Assembly (NCBI GenBank): GCA_023238725.1
Contig: CM041538.1
Coordinates: 2,510,182 to 2,574,181 of the forward strand
Direction of reading: 5' to 3'
DNA from: Scortum barcoo
Lineage: Eukaryota; Chordata; Actinopteri; Centrarchiformes; Terapontidae
DNA: 64,000 nucleotides
In this document: piece by piece, positions 1 through 11,340 of the stretch
How the letters are laid out: every line of letters starts with the position of its first letter
How positions within the stretch are numbered: the stretch's first letter is position 1
The notes under the pieces: generated by a model
What the model was told of the DNA's origin: nothing
Seen by the model: the letters and a program-made list of their open reading frames with translations, nothing else
Databases searched by the model: none
Position numbers and translations under genes: made by a program

Positions 1-2784
1 TCCCTGTCCGAACAAAGGTGCAATACAAAAGCTGTTACAGTTGCAGGACCCTGTGAACTCCACCATGCAAACGTTCACCGGACTGATTACACCATGACAT
101 AACAGATGATTCAATCCTGTAGTTATTTCTCCCTGCTTTCCTGACTCACATTACTCATGACATTTAGATGTACCCAGGGTGAGTGGAGTCCCTGTAATCA
201 CACTGAATTCAGGTGAGCATGCACCTCTAACATGCACTGAAGATCTCATTTTTAGAGATAAAGAAATCAACTTCAGCTCACAGATGCAGTAGGGAACCAA
301 GCAAATCCAACAGAAGCATTGCAGGCATCGACGAGTATCTTTAACAATGATGAACGGTCACGATACTAAAACGAGGGAACATGTCTGCTTATGAAATGTG
401 TGCTCTGTGAGTCATCCAGCCTTCACCTCTTGTCTAAAGGAGTATTTTTTCTGGAGCTGGTGATTTTTAATCTGATCACAATTGTGTTATTAATCTTTCA
501 CAGTAGGGAGACCCTAACCCACCAAACCAATTATTTAAATTTGAACAGAGGACATGTTCTGAACAGATCTAAACTGATTTTTTTGAAGTAATATTTACTC
601 ATGTCAGTTAATTCAGTTAAATCTGAAGACAGATGTCATGCATAAGTGCTGGAGCCTGAGGAAACCAGTGGTATAAATATATAGTATTACAGTATAAAGA
701 GGTGCTTTGCAAAACTTCAAATACTCATCATAAACATCATATTTAAATGTGCCAGTGTCAAAGGCATTATTGTTGTCTGTACTATGAGAAACTGCTGTAG
801 CTAATGTAGCATGGCTTTCTATACCAAATGTAAGGAGATGTTGTCTAAAAAGGTAAGACTCAACCTCAATAAGTCTTCATCAACATACAACTATAACTTT
901 CACCAGATTTGTTGTGCAATGCAGGGTGAAGCTCAGCTGATGCTGTGAATGTGTTATTATCACCTCATGATCAAAAATAGAAGCCTGACACACTGAAAAT
1001 CTTTTTCAACTTGACAGTAGATTGGAAAATAACAAGCTGTATTAAGGAACTGTCCCTAAAAGTGCACGCAAAACTACTAATAGAGCTTTTCAGATTTTCA
1101 TCAATGACTTTCTCGACACCAGCCTCCTTTATCTTGGCTTCTCCTCTATCTATTTCAACGGCCTTGTTTTCTGTATTTATTATACAGATAAACACTCTTA
1201 CATGTACAGAGAGAATACATGTCAGTAGAAAATTAATTAACACAGTAAACTAAACAGGTCCAACCAATTTAGACTCCAAATCCCAATCACAAAACTTGTA
1301 GTGAAATATACATGTATACAATATACACCATACTATACCAATCAGTGTTAAAATCAGCAGAGCATTCCAGCAGAGTTTGAAACTGATAACAACTTACAAA
1401 GTTTATGTGTTGTTGTGTAATCATGCAGTAAAGCTCTTCCTAATTGCCAGAATGAGAGCTATTCCTGCCCTGAGTTGAGTCGGTAAAGTGGCACTTCCAC
1501 TTAAGCTGTGGTACTGACCACAGCAAGTAAATGTCCGTGTGTAAGCACTGTCTGAGAAACCCTTTTTACTGGAAATGCAATTACTGCACAATGGCCCAAA
1601 AGGCTGGACAGATGCACAACAAATAATACTCATTAACTGATTAACTGATTTCATCATCAAATTCAGTAGTTGAATGTTCCAGGGACATTTTCACACATGT
1701 TTTGGGACTTCGGAAATTTGTTTATTATTTTCCATTAGACTGGACTGGGTTGAGCGGTGATCCAAATGCATCTCTCTGTCTTCTAAATGACACTTGATCC
1801 TTTACTCTTACTAAGTTAGATTTTTTGGGTGCTGCAAAAAAGACACATTTACACTGCAAATCTCTCTTTGTAGCCATACTGGATTCTAGCCTTCAATATA
1901 AGAGCAAATTTGGAATGTACAGCAGGAAGGATCGATAGGATGTACCCAAAGACAATAATTACATGCATCATATCATAGCTGCCCATCTTAATCTATAGAC
2001 TTGTATGTTTTAAACCTCAGCACCCCTTTTTTTGTTTGTTTGTTCTTTGTCAAAATGAAATACAAGCTGATACTGTAATAACATTATAATAATATAATTG
2101 TTCATGCTTTTTCTGTCAGGTTTTGTTATGAATTTATTATTTATTTATTTATTTACTTTATTTTTTTACCAGTTTGAAATAAATGTATCACAAATAAAAA
2201 ATAAAAGAGTAAAAATAATCTTTAAGACCTAATGATGGACACTGACAGGGCTTTTAATGTTTGAGGGACAATCTGCTCCAAGCACAACAAGAGCAATGAT
2301 AAAAGATCAGACAGATTTGAATAATTATACTCAGGGCATGGTGTGTGAGTGATTAACGCGGCGTGTGTGTGTACTTGTGCGTGTCTTTGAGAGAGAATTT
2401 GAGGAGGGAATGATGATTAACGACGGAGCAGACCTTGAGAAGGACAGGCTGCCATGGACAGATGACAGGAAATGGAGGGATGGGAGGAGGAAGAGGAGTG
2501 GGGACAGAGTGGAGAGGTGGACAGAGAGCTACAGAACCTCTCATTCTGGAAAATGACTGTCAAATGCTGACACATACAATAGCAGTCATTTGCTTACAGT
2601 ATCATTTATTTCCCTACAGTACGCTGATTGATGATGCATCATGTTTTAATGCCACAGCTGTAGGTAGTTGGGCCAGAAGGCAGGGGGAGCACGTTGACAC
2701 CACAGTACAACAGTAACATCACTTTTTGAACGGCTTCTTCTGCTCGGCACTTCAACCTTTTTGCACCAGCTTCCACTTCATTTA
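1..2784. other. AT-rich non-coding stretch, no gene seen
   Basis: Short open frames here have no convincing splice context or protein-like composition. A run of TTTA units lies near 2,130-2,160. A GT-rich and then purine-rich segment (about 2,340-2,530) produces low-complexity frames on both strands. I see no recognisable repeat family or RNA gene. Confidence 0.6.
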
Positions 2785-3141
2785 TCATTTTGTTATCTTT
2801 TGTTTTCTGTTATGGACATGTAGCCCTGTAGGAGCACTTTGGTTAATTGTGGACAAAAAGTAAAAAAAAAACATATCAACAGCCTCCAGTTTGCCATGCT
2901 GTGGAGGATACTGGTGTTTGGACGTTTGAGATGGTAAAGACTTAGAGTTGTAGTTCTTTGAGGGTGTAGCCACATTAGCAACTGTGTCCTCGTCCAGTCG
3001 AGATCTTTGGAGGTTTCTTACTGGTGTGCTGTTAATGGTTGTTTGATGTTGCTTTATCACTGGACTTGAGGTCGATGATTTTTGCCTCTGCGCTTGTGAC
3101 GCTTGACTAACTAGGCTAATGCTCGGTGAGAGCTGTGGCAT
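2785..3141 (-). other. Unassigned 118-codon open frame, Ser/Gln/Thr-rich
   Basis: A minus-strand frame opens with Met-Pro-Gln-Leu-Ser and runs for 118 codons. The first 85 residues or so are rich in Ser, Gln, Thr and Asn with scattered Lys and Arg, which is protein-like rather than simple repeat. The last 30 residues become hydrophobic where the frame crosses a ten-base poly-A run on the plus strand (about 2,862-2,872), so the true end may be nearer 2,875. I do not recognise a domain. It could be a fragment of a transposon open frame, a host exon, or chance; no good flanking splice sites were found. Confidence 0.25.
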
Positions 3142-3776
3142 TTAACACCATCTTCATTTTAGTGTGTGTGCAGGCTGCTCTCTGCACACACACTAAGGAG
3201 AGAGAGAGAGAGACAGGGTAAGGGGGGAAGAAAGAGGCACAAATGGAGAGTTTTGACTCATGAAGTTTTGTTCATCGCAGTTGCTCGACGTCAGCATCAC
3301 AGCACACTGAAGCTCATGCAATTGCCATGTGAATCCATATGGTGAATGTTCATACATGCTATATGTAGAACTTCTTTGTTTTGTGAGAATGAATACAAGC
3401 AAACAGAAAAATCTGTGAATATGCCATTTAGACAAACATTTCTGTTGTTCATTTAGTTGAGATTATGGCTAATGCAGCTACTTTTTCATGCTCCAAATCT
3501 CAGCCATATTTGAATGTTATTTTTTCTTTTTAGGCCTGTTATGTTCTGAATCCTCACCTCTTCCTTTCCGTTTAACTGAAAGCGACTGCAAAATACACTT
3601 CCAAGAACCATATATGTATATCACATATGTATATGGATACAAGGAACCTGAACCCTGTTTTTTACAATGCTGTCTTTGTACACAGCAAAATAGAGATACA
3701 CACAATTTAAACAAGGACAACAGCTCGACAACATAAAAATAAACAAACTACAGTGTACAAATATATATGATAATCA

Positions 3777-3779
<3 letters not shown>
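3142..3779. other. Non-coding, short GA run
   Basis: A short GA run sits at about 3,198-3,213. The remainder is unremarkable. A polypyrimidine-AG site near 3,533 is followed by stops in two frames and no donor, so I did not call an exon. Confidence 0.6.

Positions 3780-3846
<67 letters not shown>
3780..3846. repeat. (TA)n microsatellite, about 33 units
   Basis: This is an uninterrupted TA/AT dinucleotide tract. Long pure TA tracts of this kind recur through the window at 9.8, 13.4, 21.3 and 23.2-23.4 kb. Confidence 0.97.
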
Positions 3847-3851
<5 letters not shown>

Positions 3852-6800
3852 TGTTGTTAGTTCAGTGATCCTGTACTGAAAGACAGTAGGTCCTTTAAAG
3901 GGTTAACTGGTTCATAGCTAAGAAACATTATCTTTGTTAGACAGTAACTTTTACTGGCACACTAGCCACTACTGCAGTCAAACTTCTCCATTAAAATAAG
4001 ATCACTTAGAGCTGATTGCTTTACACGATAAGCTCTGACTTACACGGCCACCTGCTATTCCCTTTTACTATGTAAATAAAAAAACAACCATTTACATTCA
4101 TATATAGCAGTCTACCATCAATATATGCAGGAAGACATTTTCTTTTTCATATAAAGGCCTTACATAACTGTAGTGCACTGCTCCTTTCTTGCAGCAGTGA
4201 TTCCTATGAATTGCCATGAGATGAGTCTGGTCTGGGGCTGGAATGAGGTGGCATGCCACTGCTTCAGATTGTACTATTCTCTAATCCATTTGTTCCAGGC
4301 ACTCATATGAGCACTCAAATCAGCACCAAAGACTCCTCTTCACTCCCATCCATAGGGACAACACCATGGCTAAAGCGCAGGCAGCCTGAGAGGCTGCCGT
4401 CTGCCACACACACACACTTGTATGGTCCCCTGTCACAGACACGCTCTCTGAGAACCAGACTTGAGGAAACCACCCTAGTGTGAAAGCCCTTCGTTGGGGG
4501 AAAATTAGCCTCAGGGAGTGAATGAAATCTGATTATGGGTTTGTGTATGAATGCATATGTGCATGTCTCCAGTATGAATATGTACACAGACATGTTGAGT
4601 GTCTGCATAAGTTTAGCTTTGTGTGAGTTCACTTAAACTTGTGTGTGCATGACAGAGAAGGAAGTGACCTGGAGCAGCATGGCCATATATGGTAGTTAGC
4701 CTGACACAGGAAGGGATAGATGTTTTGAGGCAAATATGCTTGACTCTTGACCCTTTTATCTTTTAGGGTGTTTTCACATAGAGTCCCTTTTAAATGAACC
4801 TCTACAGTCCTCTTAAAGTGGACCAAATAACAAGGATCAGTTCCTTTTGCTTTCACATTGTCACTTCTTTTAAAAGAGAACTCAGTTGTCTTTCTTGTCT
4901 ACTTCAGCTCCCATGAGGCCTTTCTGTTCACACTAGCCATCATCATTGATTATTGCCATATTTTTTACGCAGCCTCTTGTGCTTTAGTTGCACAGATTTT
5001 TCTGTGACAAAATGGTGTCGGGGTCTGACTGAATTCAAATTGCTTCAGCCGTTAACTGAAGGTCTGTCTCCAAAGTGAGTGAGGAGGAGGAAAAGTGTAA
5101 TCTGAGGTGAAACACTGCTGCCTTTGTCCACAGGGACCACCGAAATCAGCACAAAATAAAAAGTTCCATTAAGCTGCTTTAAGTGAACTTCTTTAAAGTG
5201 ATGTTCACAGAAATGAATGTGGTGAGGACGACTTTGAGGCACCAAATGATTCCACATGTCAGAGTTTAAACTTTTGGACAGAATATGTATGAGTGTTTGC
5301 GATCCACATTGATTCATGTGGATGCAGAACGACGGTCTCTCTATGTTCACGATTATGTGTGTGTTTGTTCTGAAGTGTGTGTCAATCTTGTGGCATGTGA
5401 TGGCGAAGGGGTTGCCTGGGCTTCTGCACCTGTGGTAACAGCTGTGAATTTATACGCTGTAATTGGCTGATTGAATCTGAAGAAGGGCACAATATTACAA
5501 ACCTTTTGACTACGTGTGGGTTTGTCTGTGTGAGCGACTGTGATCAATTTTAAAAATAGCTTCTCACACAAGAAAAAAAAAAGACGGATCATAATTTAAA
5601 ATCAGTGTTTTTCCCTTCTCATGTTTGGCTGCTGTGAAGGTCTCATTATGAAATTAATCATCAAATGCTAATGTTCTGCAGCAGAGTTATACAGTCTATT
5701 TTCATCAATTATTTCAGACAGGCGAAAACTATCTTTTAGTGTTTTGTGGTGGAAATATTGCAAGCTTATAAAGCCCCAGACAGGTAATGTAAAGCATGCA
5801 GAGTAGGATTAATCATAAACGTTATTATTTTTTATTTGTCAGATATAATCATACAGGCAATAATCAAAGTGGAATGTATGACAGATAGCTCCTTCAATTA
5901 TGCAATATAAATAAGTGTAAAATACTGAACATTAAGAATAATGAATATAATACCTAATATTTAATAATGTTAACTACAGTAGTAACTTTGAATTATAAAA
6001 TAAGTAAAAATAGGTTAATTCTCAGGCAGTGTCCTCATTCAGGATGTTATTAGTCTTTCTGAGCCTCTCCGGGCTGGATTGGTGTATCTAGTATCTTCTT
6101 CTCCACGACAGCAGGGAGAAACGAACACCATGCAGTCACTGTTTATGATGGCCATGGTGATGTCCTCGTAGGCAGAAGGTAGCCTCTCAGGGTCAGGGTC
6201 AGGGTCACAGCTGCAGCATGCTGTTTGCCCACTCCACCTTTTCCTCATTGTTTAGTTGGCAGGGGTTGGCAGGAGGAGAGTCCACAAAAGCTTTGAGTTG
6301 ACCATTTCCTTAGCCTGATGAGTGACTCATGGTGTCATTGTTCAATAATATTCATAACATGTAAAAAACAAACAAACAAAAAAAAAGACACTTCTTTAAA
6401 TAAATGTAAAGGGCATTTTCAGGAATTTAGTGGAGCTAGAAGAGAGGTGGAAAGTTTTTTTTTTTCAATGTTATGGTGGCAAAATGGGACAAAATTCATA
6501 CATTGGTGTGTCAAATATCTACACAATTTTATAATCGTTTGTAATAGTTTACTATAGAAGCATGCAAAACTAACCCAAATGACAGCTCCAAAACTTACAC
6601 ATATTCCCCTTTTCTGATCAGCATCTTCCACTGTTAAGGTTAGTTTAGTTTTAGGGCATTGGAACTACTTAACATTAGGTGACATGGTTGGTCATGTTTA
6701 AAAGACTGGTCAGGGTTTTGTTTACTTGTTATCCAGGTCAAAACCCCAGTTACTGTTCCTGTAAAATAAAATGAATGAGATGAACTGATCTGCCATCTTG

Positions 6801-7888
6801 ACTGAGATATTGAGACATGTAGTCAGTTAAAAGCAAAGAAAGAAGAACTGAAGCATTGGCTCACACTGCAGTTTGTCCTGGATTGTGTTATGCTAGTCTT
6901 TCCAACAATCAGAGGGTTGTAAGCCATCATATTTCATTGTTTGTCTCCTTTTTGCCCATAGCTATTGTTTTCAGATTTTTTTTCTGTACTTTTTTTCATT
7001 TTACAATATTATTAATATCACTCTGCAATTCACCCAAAAGATTAAAAAAGAATCCCGCATGTATTGCTGCTTTGTTGCATTAACCTGTACCACCTGAGTT
7101 CAATACCATTGTTTACATGCCATTGTGGAAAACTCAACCAATGTAAAGGAAGGAAACACTCCAGTTCAGATAGCACAGAACCTGTATGGGGTGAAAGCAC
7201 AGCTAAGACAGTCAATTATCCTTTCTCTCCTGTGCTTCTCTTTCTTTCAGCCGGGTCACAGAGAACCGGTTGACTCTGTGTTGCTTCTGTCTCTCTGTCA
7301 GCCAGCGGTACCAGTGCCATAATGGTTAATAAAGAAGCTGTGGAGCAGCACACAGCTCTCCCTGTCAGTACACTCAACTTGTCCTTTCTATGACTCTGAA
7401 TACAAATATTAGTGTCTAAGTGTGCGTCTGTATGTGTGTGCTGTCTTTAATATGACTGCAGACTCGGGTAATTAACAAGATCTCACTCTGTGGTCTCTCT
7501 GTCAAGAGTCAATTAGCCTGGTGGGTTTGCGGATGTGGAGACGTCAGTCCTGCGGTACATGGAAGTATTTGTTAATGTGTTTGTGTAATGGGAAAGGGTA
7601 GGTTGCGTGTTGAGGTGTTTGACAAGTATTAATTACCTCAGGGCTTGTCAGAAACTCGGGGCAGAGAGAGAAGAGAGAAGCAGACAAAATGAGGGTGACA
7701 GGTTATTATATAGTTCATGTTTTCAAACCATATAACTCGTCATCCCATTGAGTTAATTAATCATGATTCAGTTTGGGCAATGCTCTACTGAAGCACCTAA
7801 AGACAGTGAGAGAGACACAGAGAGTTATGATTGTTAACATTTCTCATGGCCCACCAAAGAGAGTAGAGTGTGTGGTTTGTGGACCACA
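3847..7888. other. Non-coding stretch, no gene seen
   Basis: Repeat-poor sequence with short frames only. Around 7,217-7,307 a long pyrimidine tract ends in CAG. It is followed by 57 bases before GTACCA; this resembles a small exon, but none of the three translations is persuasive. A minus-strand frame at 6,039-6,248 has a protein-like middle section that I could not place. Confidence 0.5.
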
Positions 7889-8115
7889 GAATTGTTTCTC
7901 TGCTCTTTGCAGATGATGTGGTTCTGTTGACCATCATCAGATGACCATCTTCAGCACGCACTAGGGCGGTTTACAGTTGAGTGTGAAGGGGTTGGGATGT
8001 CTAAAGCACATCCTGATGGCACATCTGACTAGTAGGAGACTCGGGGGTAGACCCAGAACGTCCTGAGGCTATATTTTTCATTTGGCCTGGGGACACCTCA
8101 AGATTCCTCAGGAGG
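7889..8115 (+). mobile_element. LINE reverse-transcriptase remnant, internally deleted
   Basis: The plus-strand translation shows the reverse-transcriptase core motif LFADDVVLL at about 7,903-7,929. At about 7,965-8,000 it shows RFTVECEGVGMS, matching the RFAAECEAAGM block that follows that motif in a common fish LINE type. From about 8,040 it shows GGRPRTS, then LAWGHLKIPQEELE, matching the conserved C-terminal RPRTxWRDYIxxLAW...PxEELE region. The roughly 200 residues normally found between these blocks are missing, and frameshifts and stops break the frame. This is a dead fragment; the 5' part of the element is absent. I place it among fish non-LTR retrotransposons (Rex3/RTE-like from memory); the exact clade is uncertain. 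Confidence 0.75.
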
Positions 8116-9069
8116 AGCTTGAAAGTTTTTATTTTTACTGGTGGACTCCACCTTCCCTTTGTGGTATTCCAGCACTGTATCCACGCACATGGGTTTGATA
8201 GGCATTTACTGGACAATCATACAGAAGACAAAATATTCATTTCAACATTCAACATTCATTTAGGATATGCAGAAGGCAATTTTCTATTCAAGTGTCTTGG
8301 TGCCTCTCTTTATACCTAGCCCAGACCTGTACCAGACCTGTAAATACATCAAACCTGTAACATTTTTAAAATCTCATGCATTAAGCGTTGTGCCCCTTTA
8401 GGCCACAACAGTGCAGGGCACACTTGCAGGGCTGAGTGGAAGTAATTCAGTTATACTGCATAACACTTCCAAATTGGTAAATTGTTTGTTCAGGCACACG
8501 TCAACACATGGTTTCGATTTTGGCGTTGACAAATGTCTAAATAATCATGTCTGAAATCTTGGGGACTATAATTTATTCAAATATATAACAAGTCAGTATG
8601 ATCCAGATGTCAGAACTAGCCAGTGTTGTCTGTTTTGATGGCAGTTTATTAAACAGTTAAATCCTGTTTTATTTTTCCAGTCAGCTGTAAAATAATGTTT
8701 TAGTAAATTGACTCTTCACTTCCACAGGTAAGGTAGACTTCTCCCCATCATTAAATATACAGCACAGTTCACCCTGCCTTCAGCGACTGCTAACCTAAAA
8801 GAGTTTCATTAGTCTGAGTTTTAAAGCAGAGCTTTGGTGTTCCCATGAGAGTCTAGATGATTTTTCAGGGGCTTTTCCACCTTGAGAAGACTAAAATTAT
8901 GGGGGGTACACTAAATCCTTCTATTGTTTTTTTTTTGTTTGTTTTTTTAGGTAGTGGTCACATTTAAAGATAAAGGGACAGCATTGCCTTTTAGAATCTA
9001 ATTTTGGTCTAATTATTTTTGAAGATTCATTTATTAGTGGTCTTAATGCTGCTTCTGTGTTTTTTCCAG
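8116..9069. other. Non-coding stretch upstream of an exon-like block
   Basis: No gene is seen. An unknown length of LINE 3' sequence may continue past 8,115. Poly-T runs lie near 8,925-8,948. The last 25 bases before 9,070 form a strong polypyrimidine tract ending in CCAG. Confidence 0.5.
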
Positions 9070-9143
9070 CAAGCAGCGGCTTCAGAGCGAGATTACACAA
9101 ATCCACGGTGAAGAAAAACCTACTGTCAGTTGAAACCCTGGAG
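9070..9143 (+). CDS. Candidate coding exon A of an unrecognised host gene
   Basis: This block is 74 nt long, preceded by a pyrimidine-rich tract ending TTTTTTCCAG and followed by a GTGATA donor. Only one of three frames is open throughout. It starts with two bases finishing a split codon, gives 24 codons and ends exactly on a codon boundary. The peptide is basic in its first half (FRARLHKST, then VKK) and ends LLSVETLE. It joins in phase to the next exon-like block at 9,348, across a 204-bp GT-AG intron. I do not recognise the gene. A second frame reads KQRLQSEITQIHGEEKPTVS before a stop, so a terminal-exon reading is a weaker alternative. The upstream exon was not found and would have to end with one base of a codon. 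Confidence 0.5.
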
Positions 9144-9347
9144 GTGATATCTATTCCTGGCCCCCATTTGTTCCTTCCAGTGCCTCTACCACATGCAGCG
9201 GTCCTCCCAGGGTCCCTTCCTGCCTTGGCGGCTGTCAGCCTGGCTTCCTTGCAGCTCTAGGTGTTGGTAATGAGCAGCTTCAAACCTCGTTGCCCCCTCA
9301 TTACAGTCAGGGCCTGCTGGGATTGCTGCTTCTTTCCTTCTCTCCAG

Positions 9348-9388
9348 GATGTCACTATCAAAGAGTCAGCTCGCTCACTGCTGGACAG
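9348..9388 (+). CDS. Candidate coding exon B of the same gene
   Basis: A 41-nt block preceded by a very strong acceptor (CTTCTTTCCTTCTCTCCAG) and followed by a GTAGAC donor. In phase with exon A it reads DVTIKESARSLLD plus two bases of a split codon (AG). The short length, the clean acceptor and the phase match to exon A are the evidence. The other two frames are also open, which is not surprising for 41 nt. The next exon must start with one base completing AGN. No database was available to name the gene. Confidence 0.48.
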
Positions 9389-9823
9389 GTAGACTTCTGA
9401 GGGCCTCTGTGACATATGTGTGTATGCCGAGGTTTATGGGGAAAAGAAAGGCAGGTTGTACTGTTGCATACCTTCCATCTTTGCCGTTGTTTCAAAATTT
9501 TTTTTACTTTACCGCATCCTTTTTGTTGGTTCTTCCAGACACATTATACATTTTTACTCCTCCTAACACCTTAAACTGTGTAAGTATTTTTCACACACAC
9601 ACCGCACATTTTTAGTGCAACCTAGCAACCAGAGAGTTCAAGGACACAAAGGGAACCAATGCCAGAGGTAGTCATCTGCCCAAGCTTGCAGTCCATTGGA
9701 AGGAAACAGGACAAAAGAATGATAGATGTAGTAGTTAAGTACTCAATCAGCTGGGAAATAAATCTTCCCCTTCATCATCCATCTAGGACAACTGAGTACA
9801 AGTGAGCATACTTTTTAAGAACA

Positions 9824-9826
<3 letters not shown>
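9389..9826. other. Non-coding, probably intron
   Basis: No further exon is visible. The stretch ends in the TA microsatellite beside the Tc1-like element. An AATAAA occurs near 9,757, but without an obvious transcript end I do not call it. Confidence 0.5.

Positions 9827-9885
<59 letters not shown>
9827..9885. repeat. (TA)n(CA)n microsatellite at a transposon boundary
   Basis: About 26 TA units are followed by a few CA units, immediately next to the left end of the Tc1-like element. Tc1/mariner transposons insert at TA dinucleotides, so the tract is a plausible target site. Confidence 0.92.
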
Positions 9886-9887
<2 letters not shown>

Positions 9888-11340
9888 GTACTACTCAGCA
9901 TAAAATGAGTACACCCACTTTGAAAAGTGAGATTTTAATCAATATCTCAATAAACACAATTAATAAAAAATATTTCCAAAATTTTGACAAAACTGAGTTT
10001 TATAGAACATTTGTTTAACTCATAACATGAATGTAAGGTTAATAATATAACTTTAGATTACAAAATCTTCAGTTTTACTCAAATTAGGTGATGCAAAAAT
10101 GAATACACCCCACAACAAAAAATACTACATCTAGTATTTTGTATGACCTCCATGATTTTTAAGGACAGCACCAAGTCTTCTAGGCATGGAATGAACAAGT
10201 TGGCGACATATTACAGTATGTATCTTTTTCCTTCAAAAAGGACCTCTTTTGGATCATTGTCATGTTGGAAAAGTGCACAACGACCAATTGCACAGAGTGA
10301 TGGTAGCATCTTATCTTTCAATACAGAGCAGTACATCTGTGAATGCATGATACTATCAATGAAATGCAGCTCCCCGACACCAGCAGCACTCATGCAGCCC
10401 CACATAAAGGACACTGCCACCACCCTGTTTCACTGTAGGCACCATGCATTTTTCTTTGTACTCCTCACCTTTGTGATGCCATACAGTTTTGAAGCCATCA
10501 GTTCCAAGAAACATTTATCTTGGTCTCATCATTCCAGAGTATAGAGTCCCAGTAGTCTTCATCTTTTTCAGCATGGGCCCTGGCAAATCTTACACGGGTT
10601 CCTTTGTGCATGGGCTTTAGGAGAGGCTTCCTTCGTGGATCGACACCCATGCATGCCATTCCTCTGCAGCAGTGTGCGCCGTATTGTATCAAAACAGAAA
10701 CAGAAACAGTCAACCCATTTTGGCTTTCTACTTCTTTAGCTAACTGCAGAGAACTTGCATGGCGATTTTCTTCAACACTTCTCATCAGAAGACGCCTCTG
10801 TCGAGGTGTTAACTTCCGTGGACGGCCTGGACGTCTCTGTGTGAGATGGTTGCAGTTCCATCTTTGTTAAATTTTTGTATCACTTTTGCTACAGTATTCT
10901 GACTGATCAGTAAAGATTTGCTGATCTTCTTGTAGCCTTCACCTTTCTTGTGTAAAGAAATTATTTTCTTTCTCAGGTCTTGTGACATTTCTCTTGTGTG
11001 TGGTGCCATTGCTGATGACAGCATGAAATGGTTAAGTAACACCCTTTTATAGTCAACTGTTTGCTGGACACCTTGTTGATTAGAATTTTGTATTGTACAA
11101 TTTAGCTTTGCTCCTAAGACTTTCATTAGGGGTGTACTCATTTTTGCAACATGGTCTTTAATGAATTTGTTAGGAAAATTACTATGTGCAAAAATATGTA
11201 TATGTGAAAATTAACAAATCTGGCTTTGCAAACAATGGCCCAGATTTGTGGGAGTATTTTATAGCATAGTATCCAGTATATCCAATATATAGAAAATGTT
11301 GATTCTGAAAGGACAAAATTCTGAAAATGTTTTTTTTTTT
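9886..11340 (-). mobile_element. Tc1-like DNA transposon, degenerate
   Basis: The left end begins CAGTACTACTCAG. The motif AAAATGAGTACACCC appears near 9,902 (outer copy) and in variant form near 10,095 (AAAAATGAATACACCCC). Its reverse complement, GGGGTGTACTCATTTTTGC, lies at 11,128-11,146. This is the inverted-repeat/direct-repeat layout of many fish Tc1 elements. Beyond the right inner copy, sequence to about 11,340 is the degraded inverse of 9,950-10,090; for example CAGAATTTTGTC on the complement matches CAAAATTTTGAC. The right outer copy is not found, so the right tip has been lost. The transposase lies on the minus strand. Confidence 0.85.
10131..11009 (-). pseudogene. Broken Tc1-type transposase
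   Basis: Reading from the Met at 11,009, the N-terminus has the helix-turn-helix region of Tc1 transposases (SQDLRKKIISLHKKGEGYKK), followed by a GRPRKL motif near 10,820. The first catalytic Asp is in LWNDETKIN (about 10,529) and the second in FQHDNDPK (about 10,260). The recognisable C-terminus (SMPRRLGAVLKNHGGHTKY, stop at 10,131-10,133) follows almost directly. The stretch that normally carries PDLNPIE and the third catalytic acid is therefore deleted, near 10,205-10,212. Frame changes occur near 10,830, 10,505 and 10,420. The span is 879 bp against about 1,020 for an intact gene of roughly 340 residues. It is non-functional. The protein would have bound the terminal repeats and moved the element by cut-and-paste. 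Confidence 0.88.
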
